A stretch of DNA of 7,373 bases, from the NCBI GenBank assembly GCA_030151665.1, contig JASLDB010000079.1, positions 1 to 7,373 on the forward strand, written 5' to 3'. This DNA is from Neisseriaceae bacterium. GTDB taxonomy: Bacteria; Pseudomonadota; Gammaproteobacteria; Burkholderiales; Neisseriaceae. The translations under genes were made by a program, and so were the position numbers. Position 1 is the first letter of the stretch. The number at the start of each line of letters is the position of its first letter. Below are positions 1 to 6,316 of this stretch, in pieces. The notes under the pieces are model-generated. The model was not told where the DNA came from, did not search any database, and saw nothing but the letters and a program-made list of their open reading frames with translations.

Positions 1-184
1 AACGAGTAGTCGAATTAATCCGCTTAAAATTGTTTCTAATATCAGCTAGCTTGATTTCTAAATCATCGTACTTCTGGCTGTTCGTTTTTTGATCCAGCGC
101 CGATACATTGCCGGCACAAACAGTTTTTCCATAACCAATTGGTAGAATAAACAAGAGGGTAAAATACCCAAAAAGACGAATCAT
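1..184 (-). CDS. Unrecognised secreted protein, N-terminal part only (cut by window edge)
   Basis: An ATG at 184 opens a frame that stays open for 61 codons to the left edge, so the C-terminal part is missing. An AAGGG ribosome binding site (190-194) lies 5 nt upstream. The first 25 or so residues look like a Sec signal peptide: MIR, a hydrophobic core LFGYFTLLFILPIGYG, then TVCAG, with a plausible signal peptidase I site after A24 (V-C-A). There is no good lipobox before C23, so it is probably not a lipoprotein. The mature start (DQKTNSQKYDDLEIKLADIRNN) is polar and possibly helical. It lies 37 nt after dxr on the same strand with no terminator between, so it is probably co-transcribed. I do not recognise the family. 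It does not resemble the start of RseP, the usual next gene in related genomes. Codons such as AGA, CGG and CTA hint at composition unlike its neighbours, but the sample is tiny. Confidence 0.7.
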   Translation of the reverse strand, partial: MIRLFGYFTLLFILPIGYGKTVCAGNVSALDQKTNSQKYDDLEIKLADIRNNFKRINSTTR

Positions 185-221
185 GGTTACCCTTATTAGC
201 ATTGCCAACAATCAAAAAAAT

Positions 222-1403
222 TCAATGCAATGTATCAATCAATTCCCGTGCTTTCGCTCTCGCCCAACTGTCTTTTTCCATCAAGCCACCAATATTGGTG
301 CTTAATGCCATGTTTGCTTGCTCTAAACACCCACCCACCACTCGGGCAATGTCAGTGTACTTAATTTCGTGTTGCAAGAAAGCAGCCACAGCCGCTTCAT
401 TGGCTGCATTTAAAACGCATGTGGCATCGCCTTCTGTTTTTAAAGCTTCGAATGCCAAACCCAAACAAGGGAAACGTTTTGTACACGCTTCCTCAAAACT
501 TAATGCACCCAAGGTTTTAAAATCCAAAGGCGCAACACCTGAGTCAATTCTATTTGGCAAACCCAAACAATACGCAATCGGTGTGCGCATATCAGGATTG
601 CCCAATTGCGCCAATACAGAACCATCTTGATAACGAACCATGCTATGAATCACACTTTGTGGATGCACCACCACTTCAATGCGAGATGCGGGGGCATTAA
701 ACAACCAACGCGCCTCAATCACCTCTAGTCCTTTATTCATCATGGTCGCAGAATCAACAGAAATCTTTTGTCCCATCGACCAATTGGGGTGCTTCACTGC
801 CATGGCAGGTGTGATACCGGCAAATGTTGCCATATCAGTATACAAAAATGGGCCACCGGATGCCGTCAGAATAATTGACTCAATGCCTTTATCATCTAAA
901 TTGCCTTGATAATCACTGGGTAATACTTGAAAAATCGCATTGTGCTCACTATCAACAGGCAGTATTCTAGCATGACATTTTTGTACTTGCTGCATAAATA
1001 ATTCACCTGCCATAACCAAAACTTCTTTATTGGCTAGCAAAATCGTCTTAGCAGCCGTTGCAGCCGCAAAAGTCGGCAGCAAACCCGCTGCACCCACAAT
1101 CGCTGCCATAACAGTGGTGACTTCTTGGCAACTGGCTACGTTGCACAAGGCATCTTGCCCAAACAATACTTGGGTTTTACAACTCGCAGCGTCTAGTAAA
1201 TCTTGCAATTTTTTGGCGCTGTCTTCATCCAATACCACAGCATACTGGGGTTGAAATACCACACATTGCTTAGCCAATAATGGCAATTGTGTCGCCCCTG
1301 TTAAGGCAAACACTTCAAATAAATCAGGGTGTCTTGCCACAACATCCAATGTTGATGTACCGATACTGCCTGTTGAACCTAAAATGGTGAGTACTTGTTT
1401 CAT
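222..1403 (-). CDS. dxr: 1-deoxy-D-xylulose 5-phosphate reductoisomerase
   Basis: Cytoplasmic enzyme of the MEP pathway: it rearranges and reduces DXP to 2-C-methyl-D-erythritol 4-phosphate with NADPH and a divalent metal, feeding isoprenoid synthesis. Numbered from the chosen start (393 aa, usual family length): the NADPH-binding GSTGSIG at 9-15, LANKE at 123-127, PVDSEH at 149-154, SGGPF at 182-186, KHPNWSMG at 204-211 and SVDSATMMNKGLEVIEA at 215-231. D151, E153 and E227 match the family's metal ligands, so it should be active. The frame is open back to an ATG at 1454, but that would overlap cdsA by 47 nt and add 17 residues absent from the family; the ATG at 1403 places KQVLTILGSTGSIG at the N-terminus as usual. 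The gap to the cdsA stop is 4 nt and the ribosome binding site is weak (AAG just upstream), suggesting translational coupling. Its product is upstream of the C55 chain built by UppS in the same operon. Confidence 0.97.
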   Translation of the reverse strand: MKQVLTILGSTGSIGTSTLDVVARHPDLFEVFALTGATQLPLLAKQCVVFQPQYAVVLDEDSAKKLQDLLDAASCKTQVLFGQDALCNVASCQEVTTVMAAIVGAAGLLPTFAAATAAKTILLANKEVLVMAGELFMQQVQKCHARILPVDSEHNAIFQVLPSDYQGNLDDKGIESIILTASGGPFLYTDMATFAGITPAMAVKHPNWSMGQKISVDSATMMNKGLEVIEARWLFNAPASRIEVVVHPQSVIHSMVRYQDGSVLAQLGNPDMRTPIAYCLGLPNRIDSGVAPLDFKTLGALSFEEACTKRFPCLGLAFEALKTEGDATCVLNAANEAAVAAFLQHEIKYTDIARVVGGCLEQANMALSTNIGGLMEKDSWARAKARELIDTLH

Positions 1404-1407
1404 TTTC

Positions 1408-2211
1408 TTAACTTGCCAACGCAGACATTGCTGCAAAAACACTGAGAACCGCAATTAACGAATCAATGCGATCAAACACGCCGCCGTGACCAGGTAACAA
1501 CTGACTACTGTCTTTGATTCCTGCAGTACGTTTCAAAAGACTTTCAAATAAATCACCTTGAATACTCACTGCAGTCAAAATACTGGCCAAAATAACATTA
1601 CCAAACCAGCCACTACCAGACCACAAAGCATGATCCATCATAGACAAGATAGTGGTATAAATCAAAACACAAACCAAACCACCAATAGCCCCTTCCCAAC
1701 TCTTGCCTGGGCTAATGGCAGGTGCCAATTTGCGTTTGCCATATAATCGGCCAAATGTATATGCACCCACGTCAGCAATCCACACCAAAGCCATTAGTGA
1801 CAACAACCACCAAGCGGCATCTTCGCCGTGTGGACGCAACTGCACAAATGCCAACCAAAATGGCACCATTAACATCCAACCCAGTAGCATTACAGGTAAT
1901 GCACCCTTTAGGGCTTTACGGGTTTTAAGCCATATTGGGACAATCAAAAGCCAAAAGCCCAATACCATGATCTGTGCAATGGGTGCCAACACCCAATCCA
2001 AGCCATACAAGCATGCGAGCAAAACTGTACTCAATGCCAAATAAGCCCATTTGCACTGCTCATTCAATTGACCAATTCGTGATAATTCCCACAAAGCCAA
2101 TAAGGTGATGACACCACCAAACATAGCCCATATGCCATTTGGTGCCCAAAACAACATACCAATCATCAAAGGCAGCAACCAAAGGGCTGTTATGATTCTT
2201 TGCTTTAACAT
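1408..2211 (-). CDS. cdsA: Phosphatidate cytidylyltransferase (CDP-diacylglycerol synthase)
   Basis: Inner-membrane enzyme that converts phosphatidic acid and CTP to CDP-diacylglycerol and pyrophosphate, the branch point to phosphatidylethanolamine and phosphatidylglycerol. The 267-aa protein is strongly hydrophobic, with multiple membrane segments (for example about 8-22, 27-45, 57-75, 79-94, 105-124, 134-152, 174-192 and 204-218). The C-terminal family signature is intact at 224-250 (SLLKRTAGIKDSSQ followed by LLPGHGGVFDRID), including the K-D pair and the HGG-x2-DR-x-D end that binds metal and CTP. SPGKSWEG at 167-174 is also a conserved block. The ATG begins 1 nt after the uppS stop (TAATATG), with only a GGA-type ribosome binding site inside the end of uppS, so translation is probably coupled to uppS. 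Length and motifs are normal. Confidence 0.97.
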   Translation of the reverse strand: MLKQRIITALWLLPLMIGMLFWAPNGIWAMFGGVITLLALWELSRIGQLNEQCKWAYLALSTVLLACLYGLDWVLAPIAQIMVLGFWLLIVPIWLKTRKALKGALPVMLLGWMLMVPFWLAFVQLRPHGEDAAWWLLSLMALVWIADVGAYTFGRLYGKRKLAPAISPGKSWEGAIGGLVCVLIYTTILSMMDHALWSGSGWFGNVILASILTAVSIQGDLFESLLKRTAGIKDSSQLLPGHGGVFDRIDSLIAVLSVFAAMSALAS

Positions 2212-2212
2212 A

Positions 2213-2965
2213 TTAATTCCGCTGTTCGTCTATAGGAAGTTGCTCAGAGGTTCGCCCAAAGCGACGCTCCCTTCCTTGAAAAGATGCCAATGCTTCTGTG
2301 AATGCTTGATCATCAAAATCTGGCCACAATTTGTCGGTAAAGTACAATTCTGCATAGGCCATTTGCCACAGCATAAAATTACTAATGCGTTTTTCGCCGC
2401 CAGTGCGAATGAATAAATCTGGCTCCGGTGCATCACCCATACACAGATACGGGCGAAGAATGTCTTCCGTTAGTTCAGTAACGCCAGCTGAAATAGCTTG
2501 ATTTGCAGCTTGCAATACATCCCAACGACCACCATAATCCACCGCAATGGTTAAGGTCATGCCAGTATTATTGGCCGTTAAAGCCTCAGCTTTGGCAATG
2601 CCTTCAATGATTTCTGAAGCAAAGCGTTCTTTGGCACCAATCACTTGTAAGCGCAAATTATTGTCGTGTAAGCGCAAAACTTTTTTCTGCAATGAACTCA
2701 AAAATAAATTCATCAAAAAGCCCACTTCATCAGCAGGACGGCGCCAGTTTTCGGTCGAAAATGCAAAAACAGTTAAATACTGTACACCATGTTGGCTACA
2801 GTATTTAACTGCTTGTTCTAAAGCATCCAAACCTTTTTTATGACCCATGACCCGCGGCAAAAACCGCTTTTTGGCCCAACGACCATTGCCATCCATGATG
2901 ATGGCAATGTGTTTGGGCACATCGGTTTTGGGCAGTACTGTTTGTGTGCTGCTCTTCAAAGACAT
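2213..2965 (-). CDS. uppS: Undecaprenyl diphosphate synthase (cis-prenyltransferase)
   Basis: Cytoplasmic or membrane-associated enzyme adding eight isopentenyl units in cis to farnesyl diphosphate, giving the C55 lipid carrier for peptidoglycan and surface polysaccharides. The 250-aa protein has all landmarks: MDGNGRW at 24-30 with catalytic D25, GHKKG at 41-45, FAFSTENWRRP at 68-77, YGGRWD at 144-149, RTGGEKRISNF at 187-197, WPDFD at 214-218 and RRFGR at 234-238. The extra 16 or so N-terminal residues (MSLKSSTQTVLPKTD) vary in the family. The ribosome binding site AAGGG ends only 2 nt before the ATG, shorter than usual, but no other in-frame start precedes MDGNG. It starts 18 nt after frr. 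The 5' third of the gene carries two strong inverted repeats (2884-2909 and 2770-2811), the second followed by T5; see the separate entries. Confidence 0.97.
   Translation of the reverse strand: MSLKSSTQTVLPKTDVPKHIAIIMDGNGRWAKKRFLPRVMGHKKGLDALEQAVKYCSQHGVQYLTVFAFSTENWRRPADEVGFLMNLFLSSLQKKVLRLHDNNLRLQVIGAKERFASEIIEGIAKAEALTANNTGMTLTIAVDYGGRWDVLQAANQAISAGVTELTEDILRPYLCMGDAPEPDLFIRTGGEKRISNFMLWQMAYAELYFTDKLWPDFDDQAFTEALASFQGRERRFGRTSEQLPIDEQRN
2770..2811 (-). repeat. Perfect 15-bp inverted repeat plus T5 inside uppS (terminator-like)
   Basis: On the minus strand CAGTTAAATACTGTA (2811-2797) and TACAGTATTTAACTG (2784-2770) are exact reverse complements around a 12-nt loop, and TTTTT (2769-2765) follows at once. 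The order is that of an intrinsic terminator in the direction of uppS transcription, although the stem has only about 4 G-C pairs. Each arm is itself a near palindrome (CAGT-N5-ACTG). It covers codons 52-66 of uppS, so a translating ribosome would normally keep it open. The repeat is seen directly; that it terminates or attenuates is inference. It could instead be a protein-binding site, or chance. Confidence 0.85.
2884..2909 (-). repeat. 10-bp inverted repeat over the MDGNG codons of uppS
   Basis: CATTGCCATC (minus strand 2909-2900) pairs perfectly with GATGGCAATG (2893-2884) around a 6-nt loop. It spans roughly codons 19-28, which encode IAIIMDGNG. The repeated amino acid pattern (Ile-Ala-Ile against Asp-Gly-Asn) may impose this pairing, so it may have no role of its own. 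No T-tract follows. Confidence 0.6.
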
Positions 2966-2983
2966 ATCCCTTATAAAAAGGTA

Positions 2984-3541
2984 TTAAATTTCTAGCAAAT
3001 CGGCTTCTTTAGCACTTAACGCTTCGTCAGCCAATGCAATGAACTTGTCTGTTACTTTTTGTACATAATCTTCTGCACGTCGTGCATCATCTTCAGACAC
3101 TTCTTTGTCTTTTAATAAACGTTTGAAGTCATTATTGGCATCGCGGCGAATATTGCGAATCGCCACTCGGCCTTCTTCAGCTTCCGCTCGAACGATTTTA
3201 ATCAAATCTTTACGGCGCTCTTCTGTCAACATTGGCATTGGCACACGAATCAAATCACCCATGGCCGCAGGGTTTAAGCCCAAATTAGAGTCACGAATGG
3301 CTTTTTCCAAAGGACCTGCCATGTGACTTTCATATGGTTTAACACCGATGGTGCGTGAATCAATCAAGGTTACGTTAGCCACTTGTGACACTGGCGTAGG
3401 ATTACCATAATAGTCCACATTAACTTGGTCCAACAAACCTGTGTGTGCACGACCTGTACGCACTTTTGACAAGTTATTTTTCAAAGCCTCAAGAGACTTT
3501 TGCATTTTTTCTTCAACTGTTTTTTGAATGTCGCTAATCAT
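2984..3541 (-). CDS. frr: Ribosome recycling factor
   Basis: Cytoplasmic factor that, with EF-G, splits the post-termination ribosome so subunits can be reused. The 185-aa length is exactly typical. Visible blocks: helical domain I start (MISDIQKTVEEKMQKSLEAL), KVRTGRA at 27-33, YYGNPTP at 44-50 in domain II, SNLGLNP at 85-91, PMLTEERRK at 103-111, and IRNIRRDAN at 128-136 carrying the conserved arginines of the long helical arm. The start has a good ribosome binding site (AAAGGA, about 6 nt before ATG). It lies 29 nt after pyrH and 18 nt before uppS, the standard pyrH-frr-uppS order in proteobacteria. No internal promoter or terminator is evident in either gap. Confidence 0.98.
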   Translation of the reverse strand: MISDIQKTVEEKMQKSLEALKNNLSKVRTGRAHTGLLDQVNVDYYGNPTPVSQVANVTLIDSRTIGVKPYESHMAGPLEKAIRDSNLGLNPAAMGDLIRVPMPMLTEERRKDLIKIVRAEAEEGRVAIRNIRRDANNDFKRLLKDKEVSEDDARRAEDYVQKVTDKFIALADEALSAKEADLLEI

Positions 3542-3570
3542 ATTAGTCCTTTAATCTGAGCAGTGGCAGC

Positions 3571-4293
3571 TTAGCAATGTACCAATGTGCCTTCATCTTC
3601 ACCCATTACCACACGTTTTAATGCACCTTCATTGAAAATGCCAAATACTTTAATATTCAATTTTTGTTCACGGCAAAGGGCAAATGCAGTCGCATCCATT
3701 ACTTTTAAGTTTTTATTGATTGCTTCATCAAAGGTAACGGTTTGATAGCGCACTGCATCTGGGTTTTTCTTAGGATCATCATTATACACGCCATCTACAT
3801 TGGTGGCTTTAAGCATGATATCACAATTCATTTCAGCACCACGCAAAGCTGCTGCAGTATCTGTTGTGAAGAATGGATTACCAGTACCTGCTGCAAAAAC
3901 AACTACTTTACCTTCTTCTAAGTATTGAATGGCTTTTTCTCGCGCATAGGTTTCTGCAATTTGCTGCATACTTAGCGCAGATTGTACACGAGCAGTCACA
4001 CCAACGCTTTCCAAAGCATCTTTAAGTGCTAATGAGTTCATCACTGTTGCCATCATGCCCATATAATCCGCTGTTGCACGGTCCATGCCTTTGGCAGATT
4101 GAGCCACTCCGCGGAAGATATTACCACCACCGATGACGATAGCCACTTGAACACCCACTTCAACCACTTCTTTCACTTCGCTTACAATTTTTTTAATGGT
4201 TTCTTGATTAATACCAAACGCATCTTGTCCCATGAGCGCTTCGCCAGACAATTTTAATAAAATGCGTTTATATTGATGTGTGGTGCTAGACAT
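3571..4293 (-). CDS. pyrH: Uridylate kinase (UMP kinase)
   Basis: Bacterial UMP kinase of the amino-acid-kinase fold: it phosphorylates UMP to UDP with ATP in the cytoplasm, commonly as a hexamer activated by GTP and inhibited by UTP. The 240-aa product shows KLSGEAL at 14-20, GGGNIFRG at 55-62, DRATADYMGM at 71-80, GTGNPFFTTDTAA at 136-148 and KATNVDGVY at 162-170, covering the ATP and UMP sites. The C-terminus (GEDEGTLVHC) reads as in Neisseriaceae. The ATG at 4293 has a strong purine-rich ribosome binding site (AGGAAGAAGG). It is first in the pyrH-frr-uppS-cdsA-dxr unit: a terminator lies 134 nt upstream, with a candidate promoter between. Confidence 0.98.
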   Translation of the reverse strand: MSSTTHQYKRILLKLSGEALMGQDAFGINQETIKKIVSEVKEVVEVGVQVAIVIGGGNIFRGVAQSAKGMDRATADYMGMMATVMNSLALKDALESVGVTARVQSALSMQQIAETYAREKAIQYLEEGKVVVFAAGTGNPFFTTDTAAALRGAEMNCDIMLKATNVDGVYNDDPKKNPDAVRYQTVTFDEAINKNLKVMDATAFALCREQKLNIKVFGIFNEGALKRVVMGEDEGTLVHC

Positions 4294-4366
4294 AAATTAC
4301 CTTCTTCCTGATAGGGTATACATTCAATAATGGACTCAAAACCAGCGCAAGCATTCAACTGCCTGT

Positions 4367-4395
4367 ATTTTAAATAGTTTCGAGCCAGTTACCAA
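4367..4395 (-). promoter_or_regulatory. Candidate sigma70 promoter of pyrH
   Basis: TTGGTA (4395-4390, 4/6 to TTGACA), a 17-nt spacer and TAAAAT (4372-4367, 5/6 to TATAAT) lie on the minus strand between the tsf terminator and pyrH. Transcription would start near 4360, giving a leader of about 67 nt. The position just after a terminator supports it. Found by eye. Confidence 0.55.
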
Positions 4396-4426
4396 ATACT
4401 TTTTGGACTATTTCTTTTTTGGGCTT

Positions 4427-4465
4427 AAAAAAAACACCCTGATTCTTCTTGAATCAGAGTGTTTT
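4427..4465 (-). terminator. Intrinsic terminator after tsf
   Basis: On the minus strand a 15-bp stem, AAAACACTCTGATTC against GAATCAGGGTGTTTT with one U-G pair, closes a 5-nt loop and runs into eight T's (4434-4427). It starts 15 nt after the tsf stop. It has the standard form for that direction; on the plus strand only a short T4 follows, so it is mainly one-way. Confidence 0.92.
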
Positions 4466-4479
4466 CATAATGGTTTCGC

Positions 4480-5352
4480 TTAAACTTTAGCAGCAGCAGC
4501 CACTTCAGCAGCGTAATCAACCACTTTTTTCTCAATACCTTCACCAACGTGGAATGCATTGAAACGAGTAATTTGCGCACCGTTTTGCTTCAAGAAAGCT
4601 TCAACAGTCAAATCTGGGTTCATTACAAATGCTTGACCTAGCAAAGTAACTTCAGCCAAGTATTTTTTCACACGGCCATCAACCATTTTGGCAACGATTT
4701 CAGCAGGTTTACCAGATTGGTTAGCTTGCTCAGTGTAAATGTGACGTTCTTTTTCAACCAATGCAGGATCCACTTGATCAGCAGACAAACATTGTGGACG
4801 AGAAGCCGCAACGTGCATCGCCACTTGGCGAACAGGTGTTTCGTCTTCACCAGTGTATTCAACCAACACACCAATTTTAGAACCGTGCAAGTAAGCAGTT
4901 AATTTACCAGCGGTTTCGAAACGATCGAAACGACGAGCAGAAATGTTTTCGCCCAATTTAGCAACGATGGCTTTACGAATTTCTTCTAGCGTTTCACCAG
5001 AAGCAGTTTTTACTTCAGCCAATTCTTCTAAAGAAGCTGGGTTAGCAGAAGCAACAGCATCAGCACAAGCTTGAGCAAAAGCCAAGAAACTAGCATCTTT
5101 AGCAACAAAGTCTGTTTCGCAGTTTACTTCAACCAAAGCACCAACATTGCCTTGAATAGCAGTAACAATCACGCCTTCAGCAGCAGTACGACCAGCTACT
5201 TTGCTGGCTTTAGCGCCAGATTTAATGCGCAAAATTTCTTCTGCTTTTTCCATATTGCCTTCAGCTTCAACCAAAGCTTTTTTGCATTCCATCATACCCA
5301 TGCTTGTTGCAGCACGAAGCTCAGCAACCATTTTTGCGGTAATTTCAGCCAT
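4480..5352 (-). CDS. tsf: Elongation factor Ts
   Basis: Nucleotide exchange factor that releases GDP from EF-Tu in the cytoplasm. The 290-aa protein has the N-terminal UBA-like domain (AELRAATSMGMMECKKAL at 10-27), AEEILR at 37-42, and the TDFVAKD motif at 80-86 whose Asp-Phe pair contacts the EF-Tu Mg/switch region. The dimerisation and C-terminal core follow (KERHIYTEQA at 201-210; GQAFVMNPDLTV at 239-250). The ending GIEKKVVDYAAEVAAAAKV resembles Neisseria EF-Ts. The ribosome binding site AAGGAG is near consensus, 7 nt before the ATG. It follows rpsB as in most bacteria, but a terminator lies between them, so it depends on readthrough or its own promoter. A 9-bp tandem repeat at 4916-4933 encodes RFD-RFE without lengthening the protein. 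Confidence 0.98.
   Translation of the reverse strand: MAEITAKMVAELRAATSMGMMECKKALVEAEGNMEKAEEILRIKSGAKASKVAGRTAAEGVIVTAIQGNVGALVEVNCETDFVAKDASFLAFAQACADAVASANPASLEELAEVKTASGETLEEIRKAIVAKLGENISARRFDRFETAGKLTAYLHGSKIGVLVEYTGEDETPVRQVAMHVAASRPQCLSADQVDPALVEKERHIYTEQANQSGKPAEIVAKMVDGRVKKYLAEVTLLGQAFVMNPDLTVEAFLKQNGAQITRFNAFHVGEGIEKKVVDYAAEVAAAAKV
4916..4933. repeat. Perfect 9-bp tandem repeat in tsf
   Basis: TCGAAACGA occurs twice back to back (plus strand). Read as tsf codons it gives the Arg-Phe-Asp / Arg-Phe-Glu pair at residues 141-146. From memory of relatives the protein is not longer here, so it is more likely sequence convergence than an insertion. Confidence 0.8.
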
Positions 5353-5388
5353 TTTTGACTCCTTAAAATTCTGAATAAAACCCCCACG

Positions 5389-5416
5389 ATTAGATGGGAA
5401 TTTTTAACGGTTTGAA
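5389..5416 (-). promoter_or_regulatory. Possible tsf promoter just after the rpsB terminator
   Basis: TTCAAA (5416-5411, 4/6 to consensus), a 16-nt spacer and TCTAAT (5394-5389, 5/6) lie on the minus strand, with a start expected near 5382 and a leader of about 30 nt. The -35 overlaps the T-tract of the preceding terminator. Suggestive only; tsf may instead be served by readthrough from rpsB. Confidence 0.35.
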
Positions 5417-5438
5417 AAAAGGGGCCTACGCCCCTTTT
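5415..5438 (-). terminator. Intrinsic terminator or attenuator between rpsB and tsf
   Basis: A 9-bp stem, AAAAGGGGC against GCCCCTTTT with a 4-nt loop (GTAG on the minus strand), runs into six T's on the minus strand. It begins 21 nt after the rpsB stop. The G-C core makes it a strong candidate. It probably trims or partly stops rpsB transcripts, setting the S2 to EF-Ts ratio; full or partial action cannot be told from sequence. Confidence 0.85.
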
Positions 5439-5459
5439 AATCGATAGCGCTCTAAAAAA

Positions 5460-6185
5460 TTATTGAGCAGCTTCTTGTGCAGCTTGGGCAACTTCTTGCA
5501 AAGATTGTGCTTTGCCTTCCAAGATTGCGTCAGCAATACCACGAGCGTATAGACGAATTGCTTTAGCAGAGTCATCGTTACCTGGGATTACATATTTAAC
5601 GCCTTCTGGGCTATTGTTAGTATCAACAACAGCAATGACAGGGATACCCAATTTTTGCGCTTCAACGATAGTACCTTTTTGGTAGCCAGTGTCGATAACG
5701 AAAATTGCATCAGGTAGACCTTTCATGTCTTTGATACCACCTAGTGAACGTTCTAGTTTTTCAACTTCACGTTGCATGTCTAGGATTTCTTTCTTGTTGA
5801 AACCACTTTCAGCAGCATTTTCCAAAGCAGCTGATTTGTCTTCCAAACGTTTGATTGATTGCTTAACTGTTTTGTAGTTAGTCAACATACCACCTAACCA
5901 GCGGTAATCAACGTAAGGAGCGCCAGCGCGAGTAGCTTCTTCACGAACGATGTCGCGAGCTTGGCGTTTAGTACCAACAAACATTACTGAACCTTTGTTT
6001 GCAGACAAGCGACGAACAACGTCTTGCGCTTCTGTAAACAATGGCAATGTTTTTTCCAAGTTAATGATATGGATTTTGTTGCGTGCACCAAAAATGTACT
6101 CAGCCATTTTTGGGTTCCAGTAACGAGTTTGGTGACCGAAGTGAACGCCTGCTTCTAGCATTTGACGCATAGTAACTTGTGACAT
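5460..6185 (-). CDS. rpsB: 30S ribosomal protein S2
   Basis: Structural protein of the small ribosomal subunit that binds late at the head-body junction and is needed for S1 to join. The 241-aa length equals the usual proteobacterial size. Conserved blocks: the start MSQVTMRQMLEAGVHFGHQTRYWNP, then KMAEYIFGARNKIHIINLEKT at about 26-46, the VGTKRQA block near 70-76, YVDYRWLGGMLTNYKT at about 91-106, PDAIFVIDT in the second half, and PVIAVVDTNNSPEGVKYVIPGNDDS before the final helix (AIRLYARGIADAILEG). The ribosome binding site AAGG lies 7 nt upstream of the ATG. It is preceded by a leader of about 125 nt with hairpins and a candidate promoter, and followed by a terminator. In other proteobacteria S2 represses its own mRNA through the leader. 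Confidence 0.98.
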   Translation of the reverse strand: MSQVTMRQMLEAGVHFGHQTRYWNPKMAEYIFGARNKIHIINLEKTLPLFTEAQDVVRRLSANKGSVMFVGTKRQARDIVREEATRAGAPYVDYRWLGGMLTNYKTVKQSIKRLEDKSAALENAAESGFNKKEILDMQREVEKLERSLGGIKDMKGLPDAIFVIDTGYQKGTIVEAQKLGIPVIAVVDTNNSPEGVKYVIPGNDDSAKAIRLYARGIADAILEGKAQSLQEVAQAAQEAAQ

Positions 6186-6310
6186 ATTTTTTCCTTAAAG
6201 GGTTAAAGCCTAACAACCTCATGTGTAGAACTTATTTTTGTTCAAATAAGCACCCTTTGACATAGGTTGCGAGCGTTGGCAGTATTTTGCTAGTAATTAA
6301 ATAGCAAAGC
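6186..6310 (-). promoter_or_regulatory. Structured 5' leader of rpsB (possible S2 autoregulatory site)
   Basis: The expected untranslated leader is about 125 nt, long for this compact cluster. On the minus strand it holds two hairpins: TTTGCTA / TAGCAAA (6308-6302 and 6292-6286, 9-nt loop), and CTTATTT / AAATAAG (6250-6244 and 6237-6231, 6-nt loop). AAAATACTGC occurs at the promoter (6321-6312) and again in the leader (6288-6279). Leader-based repression of rpsB-tsf by S2 is known in gammaproteobacteria; that it applies here is inference, and I cannot match the known consensus by eye. Confidence 0.45.
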
Positions 6311-6316
6311 CGCAGT

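Noticed and set aside
202..630. 142-aa plus-strand frame opposite dxr
   Set aside because: It lies wholly antisense to a clear dxr with intact catalytic motifs, has low-complexity composition and no recognisable domain.
860..871. ATGCCGTCAGAA, one base from the Neisseria uptake sequence ATGCCGTCTGAA
   Set aside because: The mismatch breaks the essential CTG core, and the bases encode the conserved dxr residues ILTASG, which explains the likeness.
2966..2983. CCTT / AAGG arms around the uppS ribosome binding site as a regulatory hairpin
   Set aside because: Only 4 bp, mostly A-T flanked, too weak to claim.
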